From Plantactinospora mayteni (GTDB lineage Bacteria > Actinomycetota > Actinomycetes > Mycobacteriales > Micromonosporaceae), in NCBI RefSeq assembly GCF_016862935.1, contig NZ_BONX01000011.1, forward strand, positions 1 through 64,000: a stretch of DNA of 64,000 nt. The letters run 5' to 3'. Shown one piece after another: positions 52,098 through 60,881 of this stretch; the first letter of the stretch is position 1; each line of letters starts with the position of its first letter. The notes under the pieces are model-generated. The model searched no databases. It worked only from the letters and a program-made list of their open reading frames with translations, and was not told the DNA's origin. The position numbers and the translations under genes were made by a program.

Positions 52098-53456
52098 TCA
52101 GCCGTCCTCGCCGGGCGCGGCCTGCTCGCCGGAGCCGGTGGCGACCGGTCCCTCCGGGGTCCGCGACGCGGGCACCGGTGGTCGTCCGGTGGCCGCCGAC
52201 GCGGCGGGCCGGGCCTGCTCCGCCCCGGCCGGGGTCGACCGGTCCGGACCGGCGGTCGTCCCGGTCTCCCGGGTTCCGGCCTCGGCACGGGTGGCGGCCG
52301 ACCAGACGTCGTCCGGCTCGGCCGCTGGCCACGAATCATGCCTGGTACTGGTCGCCTCGCGCCACAGGGTGTCGCGCCACGGGCCCGGCGCGTCGGCCGA
52401 CCGGGTCCCCGACGGGCCGGCGGAGCCGGTGGAACCCTCCGTGGCTCCCCCACTCCCGGCGCCCGGACCAGCCTCGGCGGTACGGCTCCGGGCGTCGTCC
52501 TCGGCGCCCTGACCAGCGCTGCCGGTCGGACCGCTGGCGACCGGCCCACTGCCTGCCGGGGCGGTGGCCGGGCCGCTGCCGGCCGGGCCGGTGCTGGACG
52601 CGCGGGTGGCGGCTGCCCAGGTGTCCCCGGTCGTGCCGTCGTCGGTCGCCGGCCCGGCGGTACGGGCCCCACCGGTGTGCCGCCCGGTGGGGCTGGTGAC
52701 CGAGGAGAGGGCGCGCAGCAGGCTGGCCACTCCCGCCGCGAAGTCACCGGCGCCGGTGGCCAGCCGCTCGGCGAGTTCGGGACTCGGATCGCGCAGTGCG
52801 GCGATCGACCGGCAGACCGGGCAGACACAGCACTCGGGCTCGCCGGTGGCGAAACCGGCCCCGAACGGCGCTCCGGCCCCCGCCCCGCCCGGCTGCGGCG
52901 GCACCTCGCCGCTCGGCGGCGCCGTCGCGTCAGACGAGGGCATGTCAGACGAGGGCGTGTCAGACGAGGGCGTGTCGGACGGCGGCGGCACGGCGGTCGG
53001 CGGCGGCGTCGCATCAGACGGGGGCGTGTCGGACGGCGGCGGGACCTCGGGCGTCGGCGGCGGCGCGCTGTCGGTAGCTGGCGCGCTGTCGGTAGGTGGC
53101 GTGGTGGCAGTAGGTGGCGTGCCGGCAGTAGGTGGCGTGCCGGCAGTAGGCTCGGGCTCCGCCGTCGCGCCGTGCGGTCGGGCCGTGCGGGGCGGGTCGG
53201 CAGGGGCCGGCGCGGGGCCGTCCGTCGGCGGCGTATCCGAGCTGGTCGGTCCCGGCCGGGCCGGTCGGGGTACCACTCCGGTCTGGTCGAGTACGTCGGA
53301 GATCACCTGGCCGAGCGGGCCGAGGGCACCCGCCCGGTCCCGTGCCTCGGACGCGGCCGACCGGGCCATCGCGAGCGCGGCGGCGACCAGCCGCTCGGCC
53401 TCCTCCCGGGCGGAACCCGGATCGGACGCTCTCCCGTACGAACCACTGTCTCCCAT
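52098..53456 (-). CDS. Low-complexity hypothetical protein with CVCPVC core
   Basis: 452 residues, mostly Pro/Thr/Ser/Ala/Gly. Only two segments have ordinary composition: the N-terminal helix (about 10-60, REEAERLVAAALAMARSAAS) and a central block (about 208-250) with PECCVCPVCRSIAAL and LATGAGDFAAGVASLLRAL. The CxCPxC cluster could bind a metal. Several in-frame DNA repeats (PPTATTPPT-, SSDTPSSD-type units) expand the linkers. Family function unknown. It lies 103 nt upstream of glk on the same strand. Confidence 0.7.
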   Translation of the reverse strand: MGDSGSYGRASDPGSAREEAERLVAAALAMARSAASEARDRAGALGPLGQVISDVLDQTGVVPRPARPGPTSSDTPPTDGPAPAPADPPRTARPHGATAEPEPTAGTPPTAGTPPTATTPPTDSAPATDSAPPPTPEVPPPSDTPPSDATPPPTAVPPPSDTPSSDTPSSDMPSSDATAPPSGEVPPQPGGAGAGAPFGAGFATGEPECCVCPVCRSIAALRDPSPELAERLATGAGDFAAGVASLLRALSSVTSPTGRHTGGARTAGPATDDGTTGDTWAAATRASSTGPAGSGPATAPAGSGPVASGPTGSAGQGAEDDARSRTAEAGPGAGSGGATEGSTGSAGPSGTRSADAPGPWRDTLWREATSTRHDSWPAAEPDDVWSAATRAEAGTRETGTTAGPDRSTPAGAEQARPAASAATGRPPVPASRTPEGPVATGSGEQAAPGEDG

Positions 53457-53513
53457 GATCGGCTCCTCTACCCCCGCCCGCTTCGGGTGAGCCCGGCACC
53501 CCGCCCGGTGCCG

Positions 53514-53969
53514 TCAGCGCGTCCCGTCAAAAGTTTCCACCCGCCGCTTGAGCTGCGTCAGCGCGGCATCCATGATCATCTTCTCGGCCTTGCGCCGGAA
53601 CATCCCCAGCATGCCGACCGACAGCTCGACCTCCAGGGTGTAGGTCACCGTCGAGGTGCCGTCCCCGTTGTCCTCGATGTCGTACGACCCGTTCTGGACC
53701 TTCTGCATCCGGGAGGGCTCCACCAGGTGCCACTCGATCCGCGAGATGTCCTCGGCGTACTCGTAGACCAGGGTGTATTCGTCGGTCATCACCGAGGCGT
53801 CGAGCACGAACCGGACCCGGGCCGGATAACCGTCCTCGTACTCCTCGACCACCTCGACCCGCTTCACCGCGTCGGCCCACTCGGGATAGCGCGGAAAATC
53901 GCAGATCACCGCCGTCACCCGGGACGGCGGCGCGGTGATCACGATGGACTGGGTGGAGGAATCCGCCAT
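53514..53969 (-). CDS. SRPBCC-family polyketide cyclase/lipid-transfer-like protein
   Basis: 151 residues from ATG 53969. The START/Bet v 1-like fold is visible: SIVITAPPSRVTAVICDF, YPEWADAVKRVEVVEEYEDG, ISRIEWHLVEPSRMQKVQNG and a long C-terminal helix AEKMIMDAALTQLKRRVETF. Such proteins bind hydrophobic ligands in a central cavity. It is divergent from the fatty-acyl-CoA ligase gene across 163 nt, which suggests an acyl or lipid link; that is inference. Confidence 0.88.
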   Translation of the reverse strand: MADSSTQSIVITAPPSRVTAVICDFPRYPEWADAVKRVEVVEEYEDGYPARVRFVLDASVMTDEYTLVYEYAEDISRIEWHLVEPSRMQKVQNGSYDIEDNGDGTSTVTYTLEVELSVGMLGMFRRKAEKMIMDAALTQLKRRVETFDGTR

Positions 53970-54132
53970 GCCCGGCAGGCTACCCCGCAGCGGGGTGACT
54001 CCGGCCGACCACCTCGACCCATTCGTTCCCACTCGACCCACCTGGCCGGGCGGTTCGGCCCGGTCGAAGGTAGGTTGCGGGTAGTCCGACCGGCCGAGCT
54101 GGCCGGCTCGATACGAGCACGAGGGAGTGCAG

Positions 54133-55947
54133 GTGCGCGAGTTCTCGGTTCCCCCGGCGGTCACGGTCGGGGACGCGGCCAACCTCACCGACCCGGTCTG
54201 GGACAACGCCGAGGAGGCCCCGGACAGCGTGCAGTTCATCCGGCGGGCCGTCGACGCCGCCGGCCGGCAGGACGGCTGGACCGACGTGACCTGCCGGCAG
54301 TTCCGCGACGAGGTGGTGGCGCTGGCCCGGGGGCTGATCGCCGCCGGGATCAACCCGGGCGACCGGGTCGGCCTGATGAGCCGCACCCGGTACGAGTGGA
54401 CCCTGATCGACTATGCGATCTGGGCGGCCGGCGGGGTGACGGTGCCGATCTACGACACCTCCAGCCCCGAGCAGATCGCCTGGATCCTCTCCGACTCCGG
54501 GGCGGTGGCCTGCCTGCTGGAGACCAACGGGCACGCGATGGCGCTGGCCGGGGTCCGGGACCGGCTGCCCAAGCTGGAGCAGGTCTGGCAGATCGAGGTC
54601 GGCGGCATCGACGAACTGCTGACGCTCGGCGAGCGGGTCGACCCGGCCGAGGTCGACGTGCGGCGTACGGCGGTCAAGGCGGCCGACCTCGCCACCATCA
54701 TCTACACCAGCGGCACCACCGGACGCCCCAAGGGCTGCGTACTGACCCACCGGAACCTGCTCTCCGACATCTGCAACGCCATCCCGGTGCTGCCGAACCT
54801 CTTCAACGAGGGCGCCTCGACACTGCTTTTCCTGCCGCTGGCCCACTCGTTCGCCCGGCTGATCCAGATCGGCACGGTCCGGGCCCGGGCCACGGTGGCG
54901 CACAGCGCCGACGTGAAGAACCTGGTGGGCGAGTTGAAGGATGTCAAGCCCAGCTTCGTGCTCTCGGTACCCCGGGTCTTCGAGAAGGTCTACACCGGGG
55001 CGGTGCAGAAGGCGACCGACGAGGGCAAGGGCAAGATCTTCGCCAGCGCCGAGCAGGTGGCGATCGCGTACAGCCAGGCCCTGGACACCCCGTCCGGACC
55101 CGGCCTGGGCCTGCGGCTGCGGCACCGGGTCTTCGACCGGCTGGTCTACCGCAAGCTCCGGGCCGCGCTCGGCGGGCGCTGCGAGAACGCGATCTCCGGC
55201 GGAGCGCCGCTCGGCGCCCGGCTCGGACACTTCTTCCGGGGCGTCGGGGTGCTGGTCCACGAGGGGTACGGCCTGACCGAGACCTCCCCGGCGGTGGCGG
55301 TGAACCTGCCCGGCGCCATCCGGATCGGCACCGTCGGCCGGCCCCTGCCCGGGGTGACCATCCGGATCGCCGACGACGGGGAGATCCTGATCAAGGGTGA
55401 CGTGGTCTTCCAGGGCTACTGGAACAACCCGGAGGCGACCGCCGAGGTACTCACCCCGGACGGCTGGTTCCACAGCGGTGACCTGGGCGAACTCGACAAC
55501 GACGGCTACCTCCGCATCACCGGGCGGAAGAAGGAGATCATCGTCACGGCGAACGGCAAGAACGTCGCCCCGGCGGTGCTGGAGGACGCCATCCGGGCGC
55601 ACCGGCTGGTCAGCCAGTGCATGGTGGTCGGCGATCGGCGGCCGTTCGTCGCCGCGCTGGTCACCGTCGACGAGGAGGCGCTGCCGGCCTGGCTGCGCGA
55701 GCACGGCCGCCCGGACGGTACTCCGGTCGGGGAACTCCGGGACGACCCGGAACTGCGCGCCGAGATCCAGCGGGCCGTGGACGAGGCGAACCAGGCGGTG
55801 TCCCGGGCCGAGTCGGTCCGGGAGTTCCGGATCCTGCCCCGGGACTTCACCGAGGCGACCGGCGAGTTGACTCCGTCGATGAAGGTCAAGCGGAACGTCG
55901 TGGAGAAGACATACTCGGCGGACATCGCCGAGATATACGGCAACTGA
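54133..55947 (+). CDS. Long-chain fatty-acid-CoA ligase (FadD15-like)
   Basis: 604 residues from GTG 54133 (ribosome site GAGGGAGTGCAG; GTG 54127 also possible). The AMP motif ATIIYTSGTTGRPKGCVLTH, the VHEGYGLTETSPAVAVNLPG loop, GWFHSGDLGELDNDGYLRI and GRKKEIIVTANGKNVAPAVL are all present. It activates long-chain fatty acids with ATP and CoA for lipid synthesis or breakdown, as a membrane-associated enzyme. No thioesterase or carrier domain is attached. Confidence 0.95.
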   Translation: MREFSVPPAVTVGDAANLTDPVWDNAEEAPDSVQFIRRAVDAAGRQDGWTDVTCRQFRDEVVALARGLIAAGINPGDRVGLMSRTRYEWTLIDYAIWAAGGVTVPIYDTSSPEQIAWILSDSGAVACLLETNGHAMALAGVRDRLPKLEQVWQIEVGGIDELLTLGERVDPAEVDVRRTAVKAADLATIIYTSGTTGRPKGCVLTHRNLLSDICNAIPVLPNLFNEGASTLLFLPLAHSFARLIQIGTVRARATVAHSADVKNLVGELKDVKPSFVLSVPRVFEKVYTGAVQKATDEGKGKIFASAEQVAIAYSQALDTPSGPGLGLRLRHRVFDRLVYRKLRAALGGRCENAISGGAPLGARLGHFFRGVGVLVHEGYGLTETSPAVAVNLPGAIRIGTVGRPLPGVTIRIADDGEILIKGDVVFQGYWNNPEATAEVLTPDGWFHSGDLGELDNDGYLRITGRKKEIIVTANGKNVAPAVLEDAIRAHRLVSQCMVVGDRRPFVAALVTVDEEALPAWLREHGRPDGTPVGELRDDPELRAEIQRAVDEANQAVSRAESVREFRILPRDFTEATGELTPSMKVKRNVVEKTYSADIAEIYGN

Positions 55948-55961
55948 CTACCATCCGTCAG

Positions 55962-57656
55962 GTGCCCGCCTCGACCTCCGGCCTTCCCCGTCCGCACCCG
56001 CTCGCGGCGGCGGCGCGGGTCGTCATGCTCGCGCTCGTCGCGGTTCTCACCCTGATCGCCACCCGGGAGCCGGGGCAACTCCGCTGGGTCGCCCTGCTCG
56101 CCGTCGCCGGCATCCCGGCGGTGGTCGCCCCCGGGCACCGGATACTCGCCCCGCTGGGCCGGTTCGCCGAGGTCGTCCTGGTGGGGCTGGCCGCCGGCCA
56201 GGTCGCGGCGGCAGCGAACATCGGTACCCCGATGCCCGGGGTCGGTGCGTCGGCGATCCTGCCCTACCTCGCCGTACCGCTCACCGCGGCGGCCTTGCAG
56301 CGGCGGATCCGGGAGGGCATCGGGCTGATCGTGGCGACCGCGGTGACGCTGGTGGTCAGCGGCGTCCTCACCGCCGGGGGCGGCGGGCCACAGATCAGCC
56401 AGGTCGGCTACCTGACCGTGGCGACCCAGTGGGTGATCCTGGCCGCGCTCGGGCTCTTCGCGGCGGGTTCGCTGCAACGGATCATCCAGGCGCGCGGCGA
56501 GAGCCGGCCGCAGCCGTACACCGAGGCGACTCGACTGCTAACCCAGTTGCGCAGCGTCGCTCGACAACTACCCGGAGCCACTCTCGACCCGGGGAGCATC
56601 TCCGAGCACCTGATCGAGGAGTTGCGCGGGGTCACCCGGGCGGACCGGGCGGCGGTGCTCTCCGCCAGCGGCGGCGGCCGGCTGGTCGTACTCGCCCAGG
56701 CCGGGGTGGACCGGGTCGACTGGGAGACGACGCTCGACGCCGACTCGGCGATCGCCGACGCCTGGGCCAGTCAGCAGCCCCAGACGGCACACCGGTCACA
56801 GGCCCGTTCGCACTCGGGCGGTGACGTGTCGGCGCTGGTCGTACCGCTGGTCGCCGGGGTACGCACGGTGGGCCTGGTCACCCTGGAGGCCGACGTCTCG
56901 GGGGCGTACCCCCCGCCGGTGGTGGCCCGGGTGACCGCGCTGACCCGACCGGCGGCGCTGCGGTTGGAGGCCGCACTGCTCTTCGACGAGGTACGCTCGC
57001 TCGCCACCAACGAGGAGCGGCAGCGTCTGGCTCGGGAGATCCACGACGGGGTGGCCCAGGAGTTGGTGATGGTCGGCTACGGCATCGACAACGCCCTGGC
57101 CAGCCTCCCCGAGGAGGCCAAGGAGACCGGCGAGGAGCTGCGTACGCTGCGCGGCGAGGTGACCCGGGTGATCACCGAGCTGCGGCTGAGCCTCTTCGAG
57201 CTGCGCAGCGAGGTCGACCGGCACGGCGGGCTCGCCGCCGCCATCGCCGAGTACGCCCGCACCGTCGGCGCCTCCGCCGGTCTGCGGGTGCACTACACCC
57301 TCGACGAGTCCACCGCCCGGCTGCCGGCGGCCACCGAGGCGGAGCTGCTGCGCATCGCGCAGGAGGCGATCACCAACGCCCGCAAGCACGCCGGAGCGTC
57401 GAACCTTTGGGTCACCTGTGCCGTGGACCCCCCATTCGCCCAGATTGAAGTGTCGGATGATGGTCAGGGCATCGCTGACCAGCGGCCCGATGGCAGGTAT
57501 GGTCTTGCGATCATGGCGGAGAGGGCGGAACGTATCCGGGGCCGGCTAGAGATCAGTCCGCGACACCCCAGCGGCACGACGGTGGCAGTGGTGCTCGGAA
57601 CCTCGTCCCGGCGCGATAACGTGCGCGATAGCGTCACCGCATCAGAAGGGGAGTAA
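55962..57656 (+). CDS. Sensor histidine kinase with GAF domain (HisKA_3)
   Basis: 564 residues from GTG 55962, 15 nt after the ligase stop. About six membrane helices (15-180, ALVAVLTLIATREPG through VATQWVILAALGLFAAGS), a GAF-like sensor (about 205-340, RADRAAVLSASGGGRLVVLA), HisKA_3 with LAREIHDGVAQELVMVGYGI (H361 phosphosite) and HATPase_c with IAQEAITNARKHAGASN and GQGIADQRPDGRYGLAIM. It pairs with the NarL regulator starting 8 nt later. The stimulus is unknown; membrane or small-molecule sensing is suggested by the architecture. Confidence 0.92.
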   Translation: MPASTSGLPRPHPLAAAARVVMLALVAVLTLIATREPGQLRWVALLAVAGIPAVVAPGHRILAPLGRFAEVVLVGLAAGQVAAAANIGTPMPGVGASAILPYLAVPLTAAALQRRIREGIGLIVATAVTLVVSGVLTAGGGGPQISQVGYLTVATQWVILAALGLFAAGSLQRIIQARGESRPQPYTEATRLLTQLRSVARQLPGATLDPGSISEHLIEELRGVTRADRAAVLSASGGGRLVVLAQAGVDRVDWETTLDADSAIADAWASQQPQTAHRSQARSHSGGDVSALVVPLVAGVRTVGLVTLEADVSGAYPPPVVARVTALTRPAALRLEAALLFDEVRSLATNEERQRLAREIHDGVAQELVMVGYGIDNALASLPEEAKETGEELRTLRGEVTRVITELRLSLFELRSEVDRHGGLAAAIAEYARTVGASAGLRVHYTLDESTARLPAATEAELLRIAQEAITNARKHAGASNLWVTCAVDPPFAQIEVSDDGQGIADQRPDGRYGLAIMAERAERIRGRLEISPRHPSGTTVAVVLGTSSRRDNVRDSVTASEGE

Positions 57657-57663
57657 CCCGAGC

Positions 57664-58332
57664 ATGACCACCAGCCCCACACCGACCACTCGGACCAAGG
57701 TCCTGCTCGTCGACGATCACGACCTGATCCGTAAGGGCCTGCGGCACGCGTTCGAGCGGGACCGGCAGTTCGAGGTCGTCGGCGAGGCCGCCACCGCCGC
57801 CGAGGGGGTCCGCCAGGCCGGCGCCCTGCAACCCGATGTAGTGATCATGGATCTGCGCCTTCCCGACGGCAGCGGACTGGAGGCGACCCGGGCGCTGCGC
57901 AAGTCCAGCGCCACCATGGGCATCGTGGTGCTCACCATGTACGCGGGCGACGACCAGCTCTTCGGCGCCCTCGAAGCCGGTGCGAGCGCCTTCGTGCCGA
58001 AGACCGCCCCCGCCGACGAGGTCGTCGCCGCCGCCCGGCACGCGGCCTCCTCGCCGAGCGCGTTCACCGCCGCCGACCTGGCCGAAGCGATGAAGCGCCG
58101 GCTCGCCCCGTCCGGCCCGCAGCTCTCGCCCCGGGAGGGGCAGGTGCTCCGCCTGCTGGCCGACGGGATGAGCGTCGCCGGCATCGCCAAGCAGCTCTTC
58201 GTCAGCGAGTCGACGGCCAAGACGCACATCTCCAAGCTCTACGAGAAGCTCGGTGCCGCCAACCGGGCCCAGGCCCTGATGACCGCGCTCCGGCTGGGCC
58301 TGCTCGAAGCGCCGGACGCCCCGAAGTTCTGA
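57664..58332 (+). CDS. NarL/LuxR-type response regulator
   Basis: 222 residues. Receiver domain (about 12-125) with DDHD acidic cluster, phosphoacceptor D63 in VVIMDLRLPDGSG and Lys in FVPKTAPADE; LuxR helix-turn-helix (about 155-212) with LSPREGQVLRLLADGMSV and SESTAKTHISKLYEKLG. Ribosome site AAGGGGAGT seven bases before the ATG. It forms an operon with the kinase at 55962. A large nested hairpin closes the operon. Confidence 0.95.
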   Translation: MTTSPTPTTRTKVLLVDDHDLIRKGLRHAFERDRQFEVVGEAATAAEGVRQAGALQPDVVIMDLRLPDGSGLEATRALRKSSATMGIVVLTMYAGDDQLFGALEAGASAFVPKTAPADEVVAAARHAASSPSAFTAADLAEAMKRRLAPSGPQLSPREGQVLRLLADGMSVAGIAKQLFVSESTAKTHISKLYEKLGAANRAQALMTALRLGLLEAPDAPKF

Positions 58333-58345
58333 CCGTAGGCCGGTG

Positions 58346-58403
58346 GGGTCGCCGGGCCGGATGCGAGCGGCACAGCCGCTGGTGTCCCCAGGCCCGGCGA
58401 CCC
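58346..58403. terminator. Large nested bidirectional terminator
   Basis: GGGTCGCCGGGCC (58346-58358) pairs exactly with GGCCCGGCGACCC (58391-58403); inside, AGCGGC (58366-58371) pairs with GCCGCT (58375-58380). Between convergent genes ending at 58332 and 58436. Confidence 0.88.
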
Positions 58404-58435
58404 GCCCGGCACGAGTGGGCAGCCAGGGACGGTGG

Positions 58436-58876
58436 TCAGTTCGACGGGTTGGGTACCCGGGCGGGGATCGACCGGCCGGTCATCCGGCGGAACGCCAGGT
58501 AGGTCTCGCAGCCCAGGCAGAGCCCGAACGCCCCGTTGAGGAAGGCGGCGGCCAGGGCCAGGCACGACACGACCAGCCCCAGCCAGGTGACGCCGGAGAG
58601 ATAACCGGCGGCGGCGACGAGCATGAAGCCCAGCCCGAGAAGCTGGGCGAAGCGTACCGGCGCCACGGGTTCCAGCTCGGCGGGGCGGGCCAACCGAGGC
58701 GCCACGACGGCCCGGAACAGCAGGCCGTACGGGCTGCGGCGCGGGTCGACAGCGCCGATCGCGAAGACCACCGCCTGGGCCAGGGCCAGCCAACCGGAGC
58801 CGGTGAGCAGGACGACGACCAGGACGAGCGTGGTGACGGCCGCGGCGAAGCGCGGTCCACGGGGGTCGAGCAACAT
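58436..58876 (-). CDS. DUF4395-domain membrane protein
   Basis: 146 residues with four hydrophobic segments (about 12-38, 46-56, 74-98, 100-118). The family signature is seen in DPRGPRFAAAVTTLVL, near RRSPYGLLFRAVVAPRL and in GAFGLCLGCETY, which has a Cys pair that may be redox-active. DUF4395 genes commonly lie next to a thioredoxin-like gene, as here (59062-59676), which suggests electron or thiol transfer across the membrane. The specific role is unknown. Confidence 0.9.
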   Translation of the reverse strand: MLLDPRGPRFAAAVTTLVLVVVLLTGSGWLALAQAVVFAIGAVDPRRSPYGLLFRAVVAPRLARPAELEPVAPVRFAQLLGLGFMLVAAAGYLSGVTWLGLVVSCLALAAAFLNGAFGLCLGCETYLAFRRMTGRSIPARVPNPSN

Positions 58877-58969
58877 GTTTCACCTCGGTGGGCAGGGACG
58901 GCGCCTGGTCGTCGACCACGGCGCTCGTCGGACGTGGGCGCGGGGGTTTGCCGCTGGTCGTGGGCGTGC

Positions 58970-59065
58970 TCAGTACCGGAGGTACCCGGGCGGACGGCGG
59001 GAGCCGACGGCCCGGCGCCAGGCCGGTACGGCCACCCGAACCCTCCCGGCGGCCCGCCGGGTCAT
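58970..59065 (-). CDS. Possible 31-aa ORF coupled to the thioredoxin gene
   Basis: 31 residues, very basic and ending in GSRRPPGYLRY. Its ATG overlaps the stop of the thioredoxin-like gene by four nucleotides (ATGA, 59062-59065), the coupling pattern used by real genes elsewhere in this window. There is no domain to recognise, and Arg-rich composition is easily produced by high-GC noise, so it stays tentative. Confidence 0.3.
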   Translation of the reverse strand: MTRRAAGRVRVAVPAWRRAVGSRRPPGYLRY

Positions 59066-59676
59066 GACGGTCTCCGGCCGAGCAGTGGCGCCACCGCCGC
59101 GAGGAGCTGGGCCCTGGCCGGTACTCCGGCGGCACGCTGGACGATCCGCCCGTCGGCGTCGACCACCAGCACCGTGGGGGTACGCCAGATGCCCAGGGCC
59201 CGCACCGCCGGCAACTGACTCGCCGCGTCGACCTCGACGTGCCGTACCCCGTCGAGAGTGCCGCTGACGTCGGCCAGGATCTGTCGGGTGGCCCGGCACG
59301 GCGCGCAGAACGCCGACGAGAACTGGAGCAGGGTGGCCGGGGCGCCCGGCCGGACCCCGAGCGCGGCCAGCAGTCCGGGGTCGACCGGCAGCCCGCCGGC
59401 GGCACCCGGCGCGGAACCGTCGCCACCCGCGGGGTCGGCTCCCGGGTCACCAGCCGGGACGAGAAGGCCGCCCGACGGGAGCGCGAAGCCGGCCCGGGCG
59501 AGCCGGCCGGCGGTCGACTGCCGCCGGAGTCGTCCGTCGCGGCGGCGGCGCCACAGGCCGAAGCCGGTAGCCAGCAGCAAGGTGGCCACCACCGCGACGG
59601 AACCGCTCAGTGCGGCGTTCTGCACGACTACAGACTGCCACGCCAGGGCGTCGATGACCATCATTGTGTTTGCCAC
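59062..59676 (-). CDS. Membrane-anchored thioredoxin-like protein
   Basis: 204 residues. N-terminal membrane helix (about 22-40), a Gly/Ala/Pro-rich linker with insertion, and a thioredoxin fold (about 105-200): PATLLQFSSAFCAPCRATRQ with the CAPC active site, EVDAASQLPAVRALGIW and RTPTVLVVDADGRIV with the cis-Pro. Active site faces outside the cell. With DUF4395 downstream it likely serves thiol-disulfide exchange. It differs from the peptide-cassette redoxin (45890) in active site (CAPC versus CDAC). Confidence 0.88.
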   Translation of the reverse strand: MANTMMVIDALAWQSVVVQNAALSGSVAVVATLLLATGFGLWRRRRDGRLRRQSTAGRLARAGFALPSGGLLVPAGDPGADPAGGDGSAPGAAGGLPVDPGLLAALGVRPGAPATLLQFSSAFCAPCRATRQILADVSGTLDGVRHVEVDAASQLPAVRALGIWRTPTVLVVDADGRIVQRAAGVPARAQLLAAVAPLLGRRPS

Positions 59677-59707
59677 GTGTTCCGGGCAAGGGTCCGCCGC
59701 CTGCCGA

Positions 59708-59777
59708 GCACCGAATCCCGGTCAGCCGGTCAGCAGCTCCGTGCACCGGATCCCGGTCAGCCGGTCAGCAGCTCCGT
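59708..59777. repeat. 35-bp duplication over a stop codon
   Basis: Two tandem 35-nt units (59708-59742, 59743-59777) differing by one base, centred on CCCGGTCAGCCGGTCAGC. The mannosyltransferase stop (59757) lies in the right copy; the left copy duplicates its last codons and stop. Confidence 0.93.
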
Positions 59778-60881
59778 CATCCGCCGCGCCTGCCGCTCCC
59801 AGCGCCACTCCCGCTCGACCCAGGCGCGGCCGGCGGCACCCATCCGGCGGGCCAGCTCCGGGTCGGCGAGCAGGGTTGCCACCCGGTCGGCGAGCTGGTC
59901 GACCGCCCGGCCGTCGACGACGTAACCGGTCTCGCCCTCCCGGACCGCGTCCGGGGCGCCGCCGGAGTTTCCGGCCACCACCGGCAGCCCGGTCGCGGAC
60001 GCCTCCAGATAGACGATGCCCAGGCCCTCGACGTCCAGCCCGCCGTTGCGGGTCCGGCACGGCATCGCGTAGACGTTCCCGGCGGCATAGTATGCCGGCA
60101 GTTCGGCGGTCGGCACCGAACCGGTGAAGACCACATCGTCGGCGACCCCGGCCCGGCGGGCGAGCCTCTCCAGCGCCCCCCGGTACGGCCCGCCGCCGAC
60201 CACCAGCAGCGCCGCCCCCGGCACCCGGCGACGGATCTCCGGCAGCGCCCGGATCAGCGCGTCCTGCCCCTTGCGCCGTACCAGCCGGGAGACGCAGACC
60301 ACCACCGGCCGGTCGGCCAGCCCGTGTCGGGCCCGCATCCCGGCGCCGTCCACGTCCGGGTGGTAGACGTCCACGTCCACCCCGGGAGCCAGCCGGCGCA
60401 GCTCGGTGCGACCGCGCAGCACCCGGTCCAGCCGGACGCGGGTGTATTCCCCCAGGTAGGTGGTGACGTCGACGCCGTCACCGATCCGGCACAGCGCCGC
60501 ACGGGCGCCCGGCAGCGCCGCCCAGCCGACCTCGTGACCGTGCGTCTGGGCGACCACGCGGCCGATACCGGCCCGGCGGCGCAGCCCGGCGGCGAGCAGC
60601 CCCAACGGGGCCGCCGCACCAAACCAGACTGTGTCGCAGTCGTACGCCCGGGCCAGCTCCGCCGCCCGCCGCGCGACGTTTGGGGTCGGCAGCAGCACCC
60701 CGGTCGACTCGCGGACCACCTCGAACGGCTGGTCGGCGTCGAACTTGTCGGCGCCGCGCCAGGTGGAGGCGTAGACCACGACCGATCCGGCCGGTTGCCG
60801 GACCGCGAGTCCGTGCACGAAGGACTGGATCCCACCGGGGCGCGGCGGAAAGTCGTTGGTGACGAGTAGGGTCCTGGTCAA
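59757..60881 (-). CDS. pimB: PimB-like GT4 mannosyltransferase
   Basis: 374 residues from TTG 60881, overlapping the M48 protease stop (TTGA). GT4 family: TLLVTNDFPPRPGGIQSFVH at the N-terminus, VVAQTHGHEVGWAALPG, then VVVCVSRLVRRKGQDALIRA with donor-binding Arg/Lys, and GLDVEGLGIVYLEASATGLP with the EGLGIVYLEA motif. Relatives transfer mannose from GDP-mannose to phosphatidylinositol monomannoside at the cytoplasmic membrane face (PimB'). The specific acceptor in this organism is an inference from similarity. Confidence 0.85.
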   Translation of the reverse strand: MTRTLLVTNDFPPRPGGIQSFVHGLAVRQPAGSVVVYASTWRGADKFDADQPFEVVRESTGVLLPTPNVARRAAELARAYDCDTVWFGAAAPLGLLAAGLRRRAGIGRVVAQTHGHEVGWAALPGARAALCRIGDGVDVTTYLGEYTRVRLDRVLRGRTELRRLAPGVDVDVYHPDVDGAGMRARHGLADRPVVVCVSRLVRRKGQDALIRALPEIRRRVPGAALLVVGGGPYRGALERLARRAGVADDVVFTGSVPTAELPAYYAAGNVYAMPCRTRNGGLDVEGLGIVYLEASATGLPVVAGNSGGAPDAVREGETGYVVDGRAVDQLADRVATLLADPELARRMGAAGRAWVEREWRWERQARRMTELLTG

